This document shows positions 10,478 to 22,613 of a DNA stretch of 64,000 nucleotides, in pieces. The stretch's first letter is position 1. Each line of letters opens with the position of its first letter. The notes beneath the pieces are model-generated. The model did not search any database. It saw nothing but the letters and a program-made list of their open reading frames with translations, and was not told where the DNA came from. A program made the position numbers and the translations under genes. Source of the DNA: Lolium rigidum (Eukaryota; Streptophyta; Magnoliopsida; Poales; Poaceae); assembly GCF_022539505.1 (NCBI RefSeq), contig NC_061508.1:66287754-66351753 (forward strand), in the 5' to 3' direction.

Positions 10478-12265
10478 TGATGGGATTCGTAGCATAGAAA
10501 ACAAAAATTTCCTACCGCAAGAACGAAAACCAAGCCAAGATGCAATCTAGAAGATGGTAGCAATGAGGGGATCACGAGACTAACCCTTGAAGATTTCCAA
10601 AGCCTACGAGATTAGATCTCGTTGTTGCAGAAGATGATCACTTGCCGCTTTCAAAAGCGCGTAGAAGATCTTGACGGTGCCACAATCGGGCAGCACCTCC
10701 GTACTCGGTCACACGTTCGGTGTTGATGAAGACGTCCTTCTCCCCATTCCAGCGGGCAGCCGAAGTAGTAGATCCTCCTCGGAATCCCGACAGCACGACG
10801 GCGTGGTGGCGGTGGTGGTGGAGATCTCCGGCAGGGCTTCGCCTATGCACTGCAGGAGAGGTGGAGGAGGAGAGGCGGCTAGGGTTTGGGGAGAGGGGGA
10901 CGCCGGCCTCAAGGGGTGCGGCCAAGGTGGGTGGCTTGAGTGGCCGGCCCCCTCCCCTTGCTCCTCATTATATAGGTGGAACCCCCAAGTGTTGTACTAC
11001 AAGTCTTCGAATAAGACCCCAACCCAAAACCTTCCATATGGTGGGAAACCTACCCAAGGTGGGATTCCCACTCAAGGTGGGATTCCCACTCAAGGTGGGA
11101 TTCCCACCTTTCCTTGGAGGGGGGTGGCCGGCCACCAAGGTGGAGTCCACCTGGGACTCCTCCCCCTTAGGGTTGGCCGGCCATGCTAGGTGGAGTCCCT
11201 CCGGGACTCCGCCTTCCATAGTGATTTCTTCCGGACTTTTCTAGAACCTTCTAGAACCTTCCGTAAATGCACCGGATCATTTTCAAACTTATAAAATGAC
11301 TTCCTATATATGAATCTTATTCTCCGGACCATTCCGGAACTCCTCGTGATGTCCTGGATCCCATCCGAGACTCCGAACAAAACTTCGAACTCCATTCCAT
11401 ATTCCATATCTACTTAAACGACATCAAACCTTAAGTGTGTCACCCTACGGTTCGCGAACTATGCGTACATGGTTGAGACTTCTCTCCGACCAATAACCAA
11501 TAGCGGGATCTGGAGATCCATAATGGCTCCCACATATTCAACGATTACTTAGTGATCGAATGAACCATTTACATACGATACCGATTCCCTTTGTCACGCG
11601 ATATTTTACTTGTCCGAGGTTTGATCATCGGTATCTCTATACCTCGTTCAACCTCGTCTCATGACAAGTACTCTTTACTCGTATCGTGGTATGTGATCTC
11701 TTATGAATCTTTCATATGCTTGCAAACTAATTAGACGACATTCCACCGAGAGGGCCCAGAGTATATCTATCCGTCATCGGGATGGACAAATCCCACTGTT
11801 GATCCATATGCCTCAACTCATACTTTCCGAATACTTAATCCCACCTTTATAACCACCCATTTACGCAGTGGAGTTTGATGTAATCAAAGTACCCTTCCGG
11901 TATAAGTGATTTACATGATCTCATGGTCGAAGGACTAGGTAACTATGTATCGAAAGCTTATAGCAAATAACTTAATGACGTAATCTTATGCTACGCTTAA
12001 TTGGGTGTGTCCATTACATCATTCACATAATGACATAACCTTGTTATTAATAACATCCAATGTTCATGATCATGAAACTATGATCATCTATTAATCAACA
12101 AGCTAGTTATACAAGAGGCTTACTAGGGAATCCTTGTTGTTTACATAACACACATGTATCGATGTTTCGGTTAATACAATTATAGCATGGTATATAAACA
12201 TTTATCATAAACACAAAGATATATAATAACCACTTTATTATTGCCTCTTGGGCATATCTCCAACA
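10478..12265 (-). repeat. 3' LTR of Angela-type element 1
   Basis: About 1788 bp, tgatgggattcg ... atctccaaca on plus, so TG...CA on minus. The end cctcttgggcatatctcc is the typical BARE/WIS/Angela LTR end. A TATA-like cattatatagg lies at 10966-10976 (read on minus as a TATA box). It contains an 18-bp palindromic tandem array (11055-11108). It aligns along its length with the LTRs at 35272-37057 and 42282-44071 but is clearly diverged from them. Confidence 0.9.
11055..11108. repeat. Three 18-bp tandem units (caaggtgggattcccact) in the Angela LTR
   Basis: Units at 11055-11072, 11073-11090 and 11091-11108. Each contains the palindrome gtgggattcccac. The other two Angela LTRs in the window have a single diverged unit here. 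Confidence 0.9.
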
Positions 12266-12278
12266 GTCTCCCACTTGC
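12266..12278 (-). other. Polypurine tract of Angela element 1
   Basis: On the minus strand gcaagtgggagac directly precedes the 3' LTR; it primes plus-strand DNA synthesis. It is identical in position and sequence to the tract at 37058-37070. Confidence 0.85.
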
Positions 12279-12298
12279 ACTAGAGTCAATAATCTAGA

Positions 12299-13116
12299 TT
12301 ACATTGTAAGGTACCTAACACCCATGGCATTTTGGTGTTGGTCATGCTTTGCCCTAGGGAGAGCTTTAGTCAACGAATCTACTACATTTAGATCAGTGTG
12401 TACTTTGCAAATCTTTACTTCTCCATCTTCGATGTACTCGCGAATCGAATGAAAATGCAGCTTGATAAGCTTCAGCTTCTTGTGTGACCTTGGTTCTTGC
12501 GCATTGGCAATGGCACCCATGTTGTCACAGTAGATGACTAGTGGGTCCAATGCACTAGGAACCACACCAAGCTCAACAATGAACCTCTTCATCCATACCG
12601 CTTCTGATGAAGCCTCCGAAGCCGCTATGTATTCCGATTCTGTTGAAGACTTCGCCACCGTGCACTGCTTCGAGCTGCACCAGCTTACCGCAGCACCATT
12701 CAATATGAACACGTACCTGGACTCGAGACTTAGAGTCATCGGGATCGGTGTTCCAACTTGCATCGGTGTAACTGGTTACAACGAGCTCTTGGTCACCTCC
12801 ATAACAAAGAAACATATCCTTAGTTCTTTTCAAGTACTTCAGGATATTCTTGACCGCTGTCCGAGTGTTCCATTCCCGGATCACTTTGATATCTCGCTAG
12901 TCAAACTAACAGCATGTGCTATATCCGGTCTAGTACACAGCATGGCATACATGATAGAGCCTACTGCCGAGGCATAGGGGATCTGATTCATCCTCTCTCT
13001 TTCTTCTGTCGTAGCCGGACCTTGAGTTTTACTCAAGACCTTACCTGGCAACATAGGTAAGAATCCTTTCTTACTTTCATCCATTCTAAACTTCTTTAGA
13101 ATCCTGTCCAGGTATG
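12299..13116 (-). pseudogene. Copia pol fragment: end of reverse transcriptase and RNase H (Angela lineage)
   Basis: Minus-strand frames at 13084-12881, 12884-12573 and 12763-12299 together cover MDESKKGFLP through the RNase H segments (SYTDASWNTDPDDSKS; AAVSW; TAKSSTESEY-like; DNMGAIANAQEP) to the C-terminus. The frame is broken by extra single bases at about 12724, 12863 and 12894. In all three the plus strand reads ctcg or cgag where the paralogue and the family frame have ctg or cag. The upstream gag, protease, integrase and RT palm are missing because the element is truncated at 13116. Confidence 0.85.
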
Positions 13117-14712
13117 TGATGACGCGTAAAGCACACGCCCGTTGGGAACCCCAAGTGGAAGGTGTGATGCGTACAGCAGCAAGTTTCCCTCAGTAAGAAA
13201 CCAAGGTTTAATCGAACTAGTAGGAGTCAAGAAGCACGTTGAAGGTTGATGGCGGAGGAGTGTAGTGCGGCGCAACACCAGGGATTTCGGCGCCAACGTG
13301 GAACCTGCACAACACAACCAAAGTACTTTGCCCCAACGAAACAGTGAGGTTGTCAATCTCACCGGCTTGCTGTAACAAAGGATTAGATGTATAGTGTTGA
13401 TGATGATTGTTTGCAGAAAACAGTAGAACAAGTATTGCAGTAGATTGTATTCGATGTAAAAGAATGGACCGGGGTCCACAGTTCACTAGAGGTGTCTCTC
13501 CCATAAGATAAATAGCATGTTGGGTGAACAAATTACGGTTGGGCAATTGACAAATAGAGAGGGCATGACCATGCACATACATGATATGATGAGTATAGTG
13601 AGATTTAATTGGGCATTACGACAAAGTACATAGACCGCTATCCAAGCATGCATCTATGCCTAAAAAGTCCACCTTCAAGGTTATCATCCGAACCCCTTCC
13701 AGGTATTAAGTTGCAAACAACAGACAATTGCATTAAGTATGGTGCGTAATGTAATCAATAACTACAACCTCGGACATAGCATCAATGTTTTATCCCTAGT
13801 GGCAACAAGCACATCCACAACCTTAGAACTTTCGTCACTGTCCCAGATTTAATGGAGGAATGAACCCACTATCGAGCATAAATACTCCCTCTTGGAGTTA
13901 AGAGTAAAAACTTGGCCAGAGCCTCTACTAATAACGGAGAGCATGCAAGATCATAAACAACACATAGGTAATAGATTGATAATCAGCATAACATAATATT
14001 CTCTATCCATCGGATCCCAACAAACACAACATATAGCATTACAGATAGATGATCTTGATCATGTTAGGCAGCTCACAAGATCCGACAATGAAGCACATAA
14101 GGAGAAGACGGCCATCTAGCTACTGCTATGGACCCATAGTCCAGGGGTGAACTACTCACTCATCACTCCGGAGGTGACCATGGCGGTGAAGAGTCCTCCG
14201 GGAGATGATTCCCCTCTCCGGCAGGGTGCCGGAGGCGATCTCCTGAATCCCCGAGATGGGATTGGCGGCGGCGGCGTCTCCGGAAGGTTTTCCGTATCGT
14301 GGCTCTCGGTGCTCGGGGGTTTCGCGACGAAGACTATATGTAGGCGGAAGGGCGGAGTCGGGAGAGTCACGGGGGCCCCACACGCTAGGGCCGCGCGGGC
14401 CCCCCCTGGGCCGCGCCGCCCTAGTGTGGCGGCGCCCCGTGGCCCCACTTCGTCTTCTCTTCGGTCTTCTGGAAGCTTCGTGGCAAAATAGGCCCCTGGG
14501 CGTTGATTTCGTCCAATTCCGAGAATATTTCCTTACTAGGATTTCTGAAACCAAAAACAGCAGTAAAACGATGAATCGGCTCTTCGGCATCTCGTTAATA
14601 GGTTAGTGCCGGAAAATGCATAAATATGACATAAAGTATGCATAAAACATGTAGATATCATCAATAATGTGGCATGGAACATAAGAAATTATCGATACAT
14701 CGGAGACGTATC
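13117..14712 (-). repeat. 3' LTR of family C element (left)
   Basis: tgatgacgcgtaaagc ... gagacgtatc; on minus it starts near gatacgtctccgatgtatc. It carries the family's GC-rich promoter-proximal block (ggcggcggcgtctcc...) and ctatatgtaggcgg, which reads as a TATA-like box on minus. It shows inverted homology to the plus-strand LTR at 55465-57061. Confidence 0.85.
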
Positions 14713-16045
14713 GCATCCCCAAGCTTAGTTCCTGCTCGTCCCGAGCAGTGTAAACGATAACAAAGATAATTTCTGAGTGACATGCCATCATAACCTTGAT
14801 CATACTATTGTAAGCATATGTAATGAATGCAGCGATCAAAACAATGGTAATGACATGAGTAAACAAATGAATCATAAAGCAAAGACTTTTCATGAATAGT
14901 ACTTTCAAGACAAGCATCAATAAGTCTTGCATAAGAGTTAACTCATAAAGCAATAAATCAAAGTAAAGGTATTGAAGCAACACAAAGGAAGATTAAGTTT
15001 CAGCGGTTGCTTTCAACTTATAACATGTACTCATGGATATTGTCAATGTAAAGTAATATAACAAGTGCAATATGCAAGTATGTAGGAATCAATGCACAGT
15101 TCACACAAGTGTTTGCTTCTTGAGGTGGAGAGAGATAGGTGAACTGACTCAACAATAAAAGTAAAAGATAGGCCCTTCGCAGAGGGAAGCATTGATTGCT
15201 ATATTTGTGCTAGAGCTTTGGTTTTGAAAACAAGAAACAATTTTGTCAACGGTAGTAATAAAGCATATGTGTTATGTAAATTATATCTTACAAGTTGCAA
15301 GCCTCATGCATAGTATACTAATAGTGCCCGCACCTTGTCCTAATTAGCTTGGATTACCGGGGTTATCATCGCAATACACATGTTTTAACCAAGTGTCACA
15401 AAGGGGTACCTCTATGCCGCTCGTACAAAGGTCTAAGGAGAAAGCTCGCATTGGATTTCTCGCTTTTGATTATTCTCAACTTAGACATCCATACCGGGAC
15501 AACATAGACAACAGATAATGGACTCCTCTTTAATGCATAAGCATGTAGCAACAATTAATGTTCTCATATGAGATTGAGGATATATGTCCAAAACTGAAAC
15601 TTCCACCATGATTCATGGCTTTAGTTAGCGGCCCAATGTTCTTCTCTAACATTATGCATGCTCTAACCATTAAATGAGTGGTAAATCTCCCTTACTTCAG
15701 ACAATACGGACATGCATAGCAACTCACATGATATTCAACAAAGAGTAGTTGATGGCGTCCCCATGAACATGGTTATCGCACAACAAACAACTTAATAAGA
15801 GATAAAGTGCATAAGTACATATTCAATACCACAATAGTTTTTAAGCTATTTGTCCCATGAGCTATATATTGCAAAGGTAAAGAATGGAAATTTTAAAGGT
15901 AGCACTCAAGCAATTTACTTTGGAATGGCGGAGAAATACCATGTAGTAGGTAGGTATGGTGGACACAAATGGCATAGTGGTTGGCTCAAGGATTTTGGAT
16001 GCATGAGAAGTATTCCCTCTCGATACAAGGTTTAGGCTAGCAAGG
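14713..16045 (-). other. Internal non-coding sequence of family C element
   Basis: AT-rich, no credible ORF; recognised by homology to the 3' untranslated part of element D. Ends at the chromovirus LTR boundary (gctagcaagg / tgtggtaac). Confidence 0.7.
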
Positions 16046-19000
16046 TGTGGTAACCCTGCATACCACTGCATGTTGTAGTATGCTAGTCGTTGATATAACA
16101 TTCACGAAGTACCATTCCGCAAATATTACATCCCTCAGAGTAGTACAACAGAACATAGCAGGGTCCATAACTCATTCACTTATTATTACAAGCATCAAAC
16201 ATATATTGTCTTGGAGCTCCTCTTGGGTCCTAAGAGGGATACCCCGGGTTCGAGGCGAACCCACCTTATCTTACAATACAGAAGTTTCACTAGGTTATAC
16301 ATTTATTACCACGAGCAGCTAAATACTAGGTGTTCCCACTGCTCGGCTACAACTACTACTTGGTGCTTCTAGGCTTGATCTCCACCGGAAGCCTCCCCGG
16401 TTCCGTAGACTATGAGATAGTCTACGCCTTCAATACCTCCTGAGAGGTCTGGTTCTTCATAGCCGATGATCTCGGCTCCTTCAGGGTTGTCGTAGTTCTC
16501 CTCCAGACGATTCAGACAATCTAAGCAAGGGATTTAAGAGTGGGATGAGTATGAGCGTACTCAACAAGTTCATTATAGGAAAGAGGTGTTTAATGCACTA
16601 GCTACGATATTAGACCAGAAAGTCTAATACCAATGCAAGTTTTGTTAAAAATTTCTTCAAGAGATTGCTTTTATTTCAAAGAGCTATGTCCGTCAGCCTT
16701 CACCGGTTTACTAGAACTTCATGGAGCTCCTTTCCGGCTGCGTTCGCAGTTCCTCATCCCGAACGGGGAGTGACAGGTCACGGTTCTTTACACTGCGCAG
16801 AGGTGTGTTGCTTTACCCATAAGAAATCTTAACCTTGGTGCCAACCGAGTCTAGTTCTCGTCCACACTTCCTTTGGTGTGAGGCCCGGTATAAGGTCTAG
16901 CCAATCATGTTCCTCCGCTACCTCGAACACCCACCCTTTGTTGCATGCCCCGACCCCCGGGTCCACGCCGGTCCCATTATTCCTGTAGATTTCAAGGTGG
17001 ACCCCGACCACGACGACGGTGCTGGGCTCTACCATACACTCCTACGCCGGTAGCCGCAACCCATCATAGACCGCAATGCCGTGGGGACTTAGGACTCCCC
17101 AGCCTCACCGCTTGCTCCTTCGGGCGACAAGTGTACTACGGACTATGCCGTGGGGACTTAGGACTCCCCGGCCTCACCGCTTGCCCCCTTGGATCACAAG
17201 TGTACTACGGTAAAGCGCATCCGTTGATGAACGAGAGGTGGAAACACTTTTGACTATTCCGTCCCACTCCGGATCTTATGGTTAACACGGGTATTACGGC
17301 ACAAGAATCACTGGCGACATTTGTTGTTTAATCCTAGATGGATATAAACCCTTGCAATGGAACCTCCACCATATCAACACAATCCATGGTTCCATTGCCC
17401 ACCACATAGTCATATTCATAGTTATGAAAGTAGTGGTTTTGGTTTTTATGCAATAGTGATAACCATAGTACTTTGCAAGTAATTTCATAGAAATACTCAA
17501 ATGACATGAGCAAGTGATGAACTTGCCTGAACACTGCAAAGTTTTGCAGTTGGATGGTGTGGACTGACCCTTGTCCTCTGGTTCTGAAAAATAGCATCAT
17601 TGTCCGATAAGGGCAATGGTTAAAGAAGCAATTATGCATGATTCCAGTTTTAGGGTTTGTTCCCCCCTTCCGATGTCGTTGTTATTTTATGAGAGGTTAG
17701 TACTAAGATGGATTTGGAGATACTCTGTTTAGGGTAAATACAACCTTGAAATATTGTCAAGGTGTTTTGAAAGTCCAATTGCATTAATGGACTTATTTTC
17801 ATTATTGAAAATAATATGTGTGATTTAAATCATTATTTAAATCCTCAAAATAGGACTTATTCTTAATTGTCTTCAAAAATTCTCTTTGATATTTTATTTA
17901 AATAGAGAATTTTATGCTGATCCTTTTTCATATTTTTAATTTATTTTTAAGAGCTTTTATCAATTTTCTATTGAATTTCAAAGTTTCATGTTTTTATTGA
18001 ATTGTGAAAAGTCATTTTTGCCCCTGGGACCACCTGTTAGGGTGGCCCAGTGGGTTGGGCTAAACCAGCTCGGGTCCAACCGACCCGAGCGGTCGCTTGC
18101 TCACTCCCTCACCTCGCGCCGCTCGACCTAACCCTAATCCCCTCCGCTCTCACTGGCGACCTGCGTCGCCCGCACCGTCGCCGGCCGATTCCGGCGGTCT
18201 CCGGCCGCCATGGCTTACGCCATGGGGCGCAATCGAACCGCCAGACGACGGCGATTCGCTCCCTCCGTGTTGATTTGGAGCTGACGCTGTCCCTCGCTCG
18301 TCATCGACCCTCACCGCCATGCCTAGGGTTCGGGATCCGCTTGATCCCGTGGCTCCCCATGCTCCGGGCGTGATGTTGCTGTGGCCGCCACGATGGGGTG
18401 GGCGTGGCGCCGCCATGGCCTCGGCTTGGCCTGGCGCCGCCGCGCCCGGCGTGTGCCGCCGTGGCCGCCATGGTGGTTGGCCAGCTCGACCTCGGTACAT
18501 CCTCCATCGCTTCTTCTCTCTTATGTCATGTCCTTCTTCCTCTCTCGGCAGCTCTAGCCAAGGCGTTCCTCCTCATGGAGGGCCCGCCGTGCCGTTGCTC
18601 GCTTGCTGCCGTTGCGCCTAGCTTGCTGTGTGGCGTGTGCTGCTGCTTCTTGTGCTACTGCCATGAATTCTAGCTACGGTGCTGCCCTATTCTGCTTATT
18701 AGCTAGGCTTAATTCTTGCTATCTTGATTGTGCACAGTTCTGTGCATGTTTCAGAGCCACATGCTTGTTGAATCTTGCATATCTGGCTTGGATCCTTCCC
18801 TATGCCTCTGTTCTAGTTACTATTCTTGCTAGACACTCATGTGTATTCAATTTGGCTGCCCTGGCTTGATTACCATGTGTATTCCTTGCAATTTGCAAGT
18901 TCCGAGCACTCGGTATGCTTGTCCCTTGTGCTCAATTTCATGTGTATGCTTGATTGAGCATTACTGCTGGTTTAACTACATGATTCAGTGATGAGCACCA

Positions 19001-20992
19001 AGTGCTTTACTAATTTATCTTGATCTAGAGGTTCATCCTGCCTTGGATGTGCTTCTGGATACAATCATTTAATTATCTATTTATGTGTATGTGTGTGGCA
19101 CGTGATCGTTGTCGGTGCTTGCTCAAGCATCGACTGATGCTTGCGAGTGATCCTCCGGATCATTAGCATGTGTCTCGTTTCATGATTTACTTGTTATTAT
19201 CAATTATCCGTGTTGCCTTTATTGATTGAGTGGATAATTGATGTGAACTGTGATACAATAATGATCATCACATTTGATTGGCTTAGGCTAGATGGATGCC
19301 CACAGTGGTTGGGAACCCTAGCCCTTCTTTGAACCCAATCAGGGTGATGATAATTGTATTTGGCTTGTTGGTTTGGCTGTTCTAGGGTTTGAGGTGACCC
19401 TGGCAGTAGTCATATGCTGCCCTAGGGTAGCTCCCCTATTTGGTGGCTTTTTGTGATGGATAGATGCTCACTGGCTAGTCACTTAGTGAATTTCCAGTAG
19501 CCTTGATGTTGATACATAGGATAGGCACATGTTGCCTGTCAATCTGATGGTTTAGCTAGGCCAATGGGTGCTTTGTGAACCTGAATGACTACATGGAGTA
19601 AATCCATGCTGGATTTCTCTGGTTTTGACACTGTGTTGTCACAACCAGTGTTCCCTGGTTTATTTTTCCTTTTAGCCTTGGTTGTACTTGCTGGCACCAA
19701 TTGGTTTAGTAACCAAATGATGATACACCCAGGGTTTTCCTACCCTTCCGTGCTCTCGTGATGCAAGCATGCTTAAGTATGAGCAAGATATGATCTTGCT
19801 CAGTGCTCTTGTGTGGTATACCTCACTCCGGCTCCTAGAAATAGGTGTTGGTGTAGAGGATTGCTTCGTGATGCTTGGTTTGCTTGCCCCTGCTCCTCCT
19901 TGCAAGCTTGTGGTGCTTTACTCCATCCGGTACTTGCTCACGGTCGACGCGTTCTTGATGAATCTGTCCCTGGATGGTTTCTGGTGGCTTGTTGTTCTTC
20001 CTGTTCTAAGTGTTCTTGCTGTTCTTGATGAACTTACCCAGGAGCTTGTGTCGATGGAATGTTTAGGGTTTGGATGGAAAAAGGTTTTATATCATCCTCA
20101 CTTTGCTCTCCTGGTCGACAGCTGAGCCTGGCACCATTTTGGTGACTCCCCTGGCTTGTGTGTGCTGTTGTGCATGCACATAGCCTGGTGAGCTGCCTGG
20201 TTGTGTGTGTGTGCAAGTGCTGTGCACCTGGGCTTGATTCTATCTATGGCATGGACCTGCTCGGCAGAAACTTGAGCATATCCATCTCATTCCATTGTTT
20301 GCTAACCCCGCCAAGTGGCTTTGCCACTTGGCTTAATACTTGTTTATTTGTGTATGTGTGCAGGTACCAAGTGCTGATCAGGATGAATTCAAGATCAGCA
20401 AGATCATAGAATTCATGAAAATCACTTTGTAGTTTAGTTTATTTAGATAACTTGTAATTTTCCTTTTCCTTTTTCTATTTATTCAATTCTTGTAATGTGT
20501 TGTAATTCCATAATTCAAATCTGAATATTGTAAAGACAATGTATAATGTGTGTGATTATCAATAAAGCTCAAGTTTTCCTTAATGAGCTTTAAGTAATTG
20601 TTGTATTACTTATATTCTTGCTTAATGATAATTGTTTGTTAAATTATCTCAAATTTGAATTATGTGATAACCATTTAATGTTTGAATTTGTAATTCAAAT
20701 TCAAAGTTGGTTTGAATTCATTCAAACAACTTAACTTGTAATTCAATCATGCAACTTAAGATTCTTAATGCAATATCACTTCTCTCTTCTCAAAACCCTA
20801 ATTTTAGACAAGTAGGAACAAGTTCATCGCACTCTCGAAACCCTAACCCTGTAAGGTGTCGAGAGAGAAACTTGTCCCCCTTCGATGCGAGTTTTTGTTT
20901 AAAAGCGCGAAATTTCCCCGTAAGTTACAATGCAATGCACATCCCTTTCTAAAATATACCCCTCGATCGTCTCTAAACCTCGGGATATTACA
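16046..20992 (-). repeat. 3' LTR of chromovirus A (about 4.95 kb)
   Basis: tgtggtaaccctgc ... cgggatattaca on plus. Bases 17808-20992 are duplicated at 27117-30283. Bases 16046-about 17650 have no counterpart there but are inversely homologous to the 3' end of the 5' LTR of element B (about 46200-47739). It contains a GC-rich island (18050-18560) whose short ORFs are not genes, and a 69-bp tandem duplication at 17076-17210. Confidence 0.88.
17076..17210. repeat. Tandem duplication of a 69-bp unit in the chromovirus LTR
   Basis: Units start atgccgtggggacttaggac at 17076 and 17145 and end gtgtactacgg. They differ at a handful of positions. Confidence 0.85.
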
Positions 20993-21007
20993 GCCTTTCC
21001 CCTTAAA
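20993..21007 (-). other. Polypurine tract of chromovirus A
   Basis: On minus, ttaaggggaaaggc directly precedes TGTAATATCCC of the 3' LTR. Confidence 0.8.
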
Positions 21008-21059
21008 GAAAACTTCGTCCCGAAGTTGTGGTGGTAATACCCGAAAAGTTCGGGGTATG

Positions 21060-22613
21060 TTTTCCTCGAGTCTTCCTCCTTTTCCCAGGTAGCTTCCCTC
21101 TCGGGATGATGCTTCCATTGTATCTTGCGATATTTTATGGCTCGATTCCCGAGTTGTTTCCAGCTTTCCTCGAGAATCTTTGTCTGGCTTCTCGATGTAC
21201 GTCAAATCTGGTTGTAATTCAAGTTCTTCATGTGATACTCGGCTCATCCGGGGTCTTCAAACACTTTCTGAGTTGCGACTCATGGAATACGTTGTGAACC
21301 TGAGATAACCTTCCCGGTAGTTCCAATTTGAAGGCTAACCCTCGGTTTTGACTCAGAATCTTGAAAGGTCCGATGTATCTAGGGCTGAGCTTTCCTTTTA
21401 CTCCAAACCTCTGGAGTCCTTTCATCGGGCTCACCTTAAGGTATACCATGTCTCCAACTCGTGGCTCCCATGTTCTCCTCTTTTGATCGGCATAACTCTT
21501 CTGTCGGCTCTAGGCTATTTTGAGCCTATCTCTGATGATGTCAATGATTTGTTGCTTTTCCTTGACATAATCAGGGTTGAACTCTTTGCTTGCTCCGGCT
21601 TCATACCAACATATCGGTGATCTACACTTCCTTCCGTAGAGAGCTTCAAACGGTGCCATCTTGATGCTGCTTTGATAGCTATTATTGTATGAAAACTCTG
21701 CTAGTGGCAAGTGCTCCTCCCATGATCCTCCGAAATCTAGGGCACAAGCCCTAAGCATATCCTCTAGGATCTGGTTGGTTCTCTCGGTTTGTCCACCGGT
21801 CTGGGGATGATAAGCGGTACTATAGTCCAACTTGGATCCTAAAGCTTCGTGTAGTTGCTTCAAGAATGCTGATGTGAACACGGATCCTCGATCCGACACG
21901 ATCTTCTTGGGTACTCCATGCTTACTCACGATCTCTTTGATGTAAAGATCGATGAGTTTCTCTCCTTTATCCCGCTGATTTACCGCTAAGAAGTGTGCAC
22001 TCTTCGTCAACCGGTCCACGATTACCCATATCATGTCCTTCTTTTTATTGGTCATGGGTAGTCCGGTGATGAAATCCATCCCTATTTCCTCCCATTTCCA
22101 CTCTGGAATAGGTAAAGGTTGTAACTTTCCTGCCGGACTTTGGTGTTCAGCCTTCACTCTCTGGCAGGTATGACATTCCGCCACATATTGTGCTATCTCT
22201 CTCTTCATATTATTCCACCAGAATAGCTCCTTTAGATCCATGTACATCTTTGTACTTCCCGGATGAATGGAGTATGGTGTTTGATGGGCTTCCCGGAGTA
22301 TTACTTCCTTGATTTCAGCAATATCCGGAACACAAATTCTCTTTTGGAACCATAATGATCCAGATTCTCCGCGGTGAAATTCTGATGGTCTTCCTTCATC
22401 TATCCTTCTCATCTCCTCCATGATAAATGGATCGTCCAACTGACCCATCATTATCTCATTCTTCAAATCGACATTTAGCTCATCGGCTACTTGTAAAGCC
22501 GATAGTCCTTCATGAGCTTCTTTCTCCCAAAGTTGTATTTGGGCTTGGCTTATTTCCTTCATCAACTCCGGTGATAACACTTGTTCCACTCCTCCAGTGC
22601 TCTTCCTACTCAA
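21060..22613 (-). pseudogene. Chromovirus integrase with GPY/F module and degenerate chromodomain
   Basis: The 367-aa frame 22613-21510 carries the zinc-binding HHCC region (HQTPYSIHPGSTKMY ... CHTCQRVK) and the DDE core: Asp in GMDFITGLP, Asp in KIVSDRGSVF, Glu in the FGGSWEEHLP-adjacent region after HPQTGGQTERT, where the family usually has HPQTDGQTERT. Frame 21449-21228 continues with the GPY/F motif (YIGPFKIL) and HESQLRKCL. Frame 21247 onward starts the chromodomain-like tail (DLTYIEKP), then changes frame. Integrase inserts the cDNA; the chromodomain is thought to steer it to heterochromatin. Frame breaks near 21500 and 21200 make this copy non-functional as written. Confidence 0.88.

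Larger units (their letters stand above)
10478..13116 (-). mobile_element. Angela-lineage (BARE/WIS/Angela) Copia retrotransposon, 3' half only
   Basis: It contains a full 3' LTR (10478-12265), the polypurine tract and the RNase H/RT-end part of pol on the minus strand, then stops abruptly at 13116. There the sequence switches to the LTR of a different family inside the shared word ggtatgt. The homologous point in the complete copy is near 37904. The 5' half and 5' LTR are not in the window. Confidence 0.9.
13117..16045 (-). mobile_element. Family C LTR retrotransposon, 3' part (LTR plus non-coding internal)
   Basis: A 3' LTR (13117-14712), polypurine-type sequence (aagcttgggga on minus at about 14716-14726) and 1.3 kb of internal non-coding sequence, interrupted at 16045 by the chromovirus. 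The internal sequence is homologous to the non-coding 3' part of element D (58447 onward): both have the ccttcgcagagggaagca and tgagctata...ggtagc blocks. Together with 30284-32849 it could form one non-autonomous element split by the chromovirus, but the two LTRs differ. Confidence 0.75.

Noticed and set aside
14147..14606. Overlapping ORFs at the right end of the left family C LTR
   Set aside because: GC-rich promoter-proximal LTR sequence; similar artefacts occur in the homologous plus-strand LTR near 55500-56020.
18050..18670. Overlapping ORFs in a GC-rich stretch (and the copy at 27296-27990), looking like a small host gene
   Set aside because: They lie in the duplicated LTR of chromovirus A, occur on both strands with unlike proteins, and reflect GC-rich composition only.
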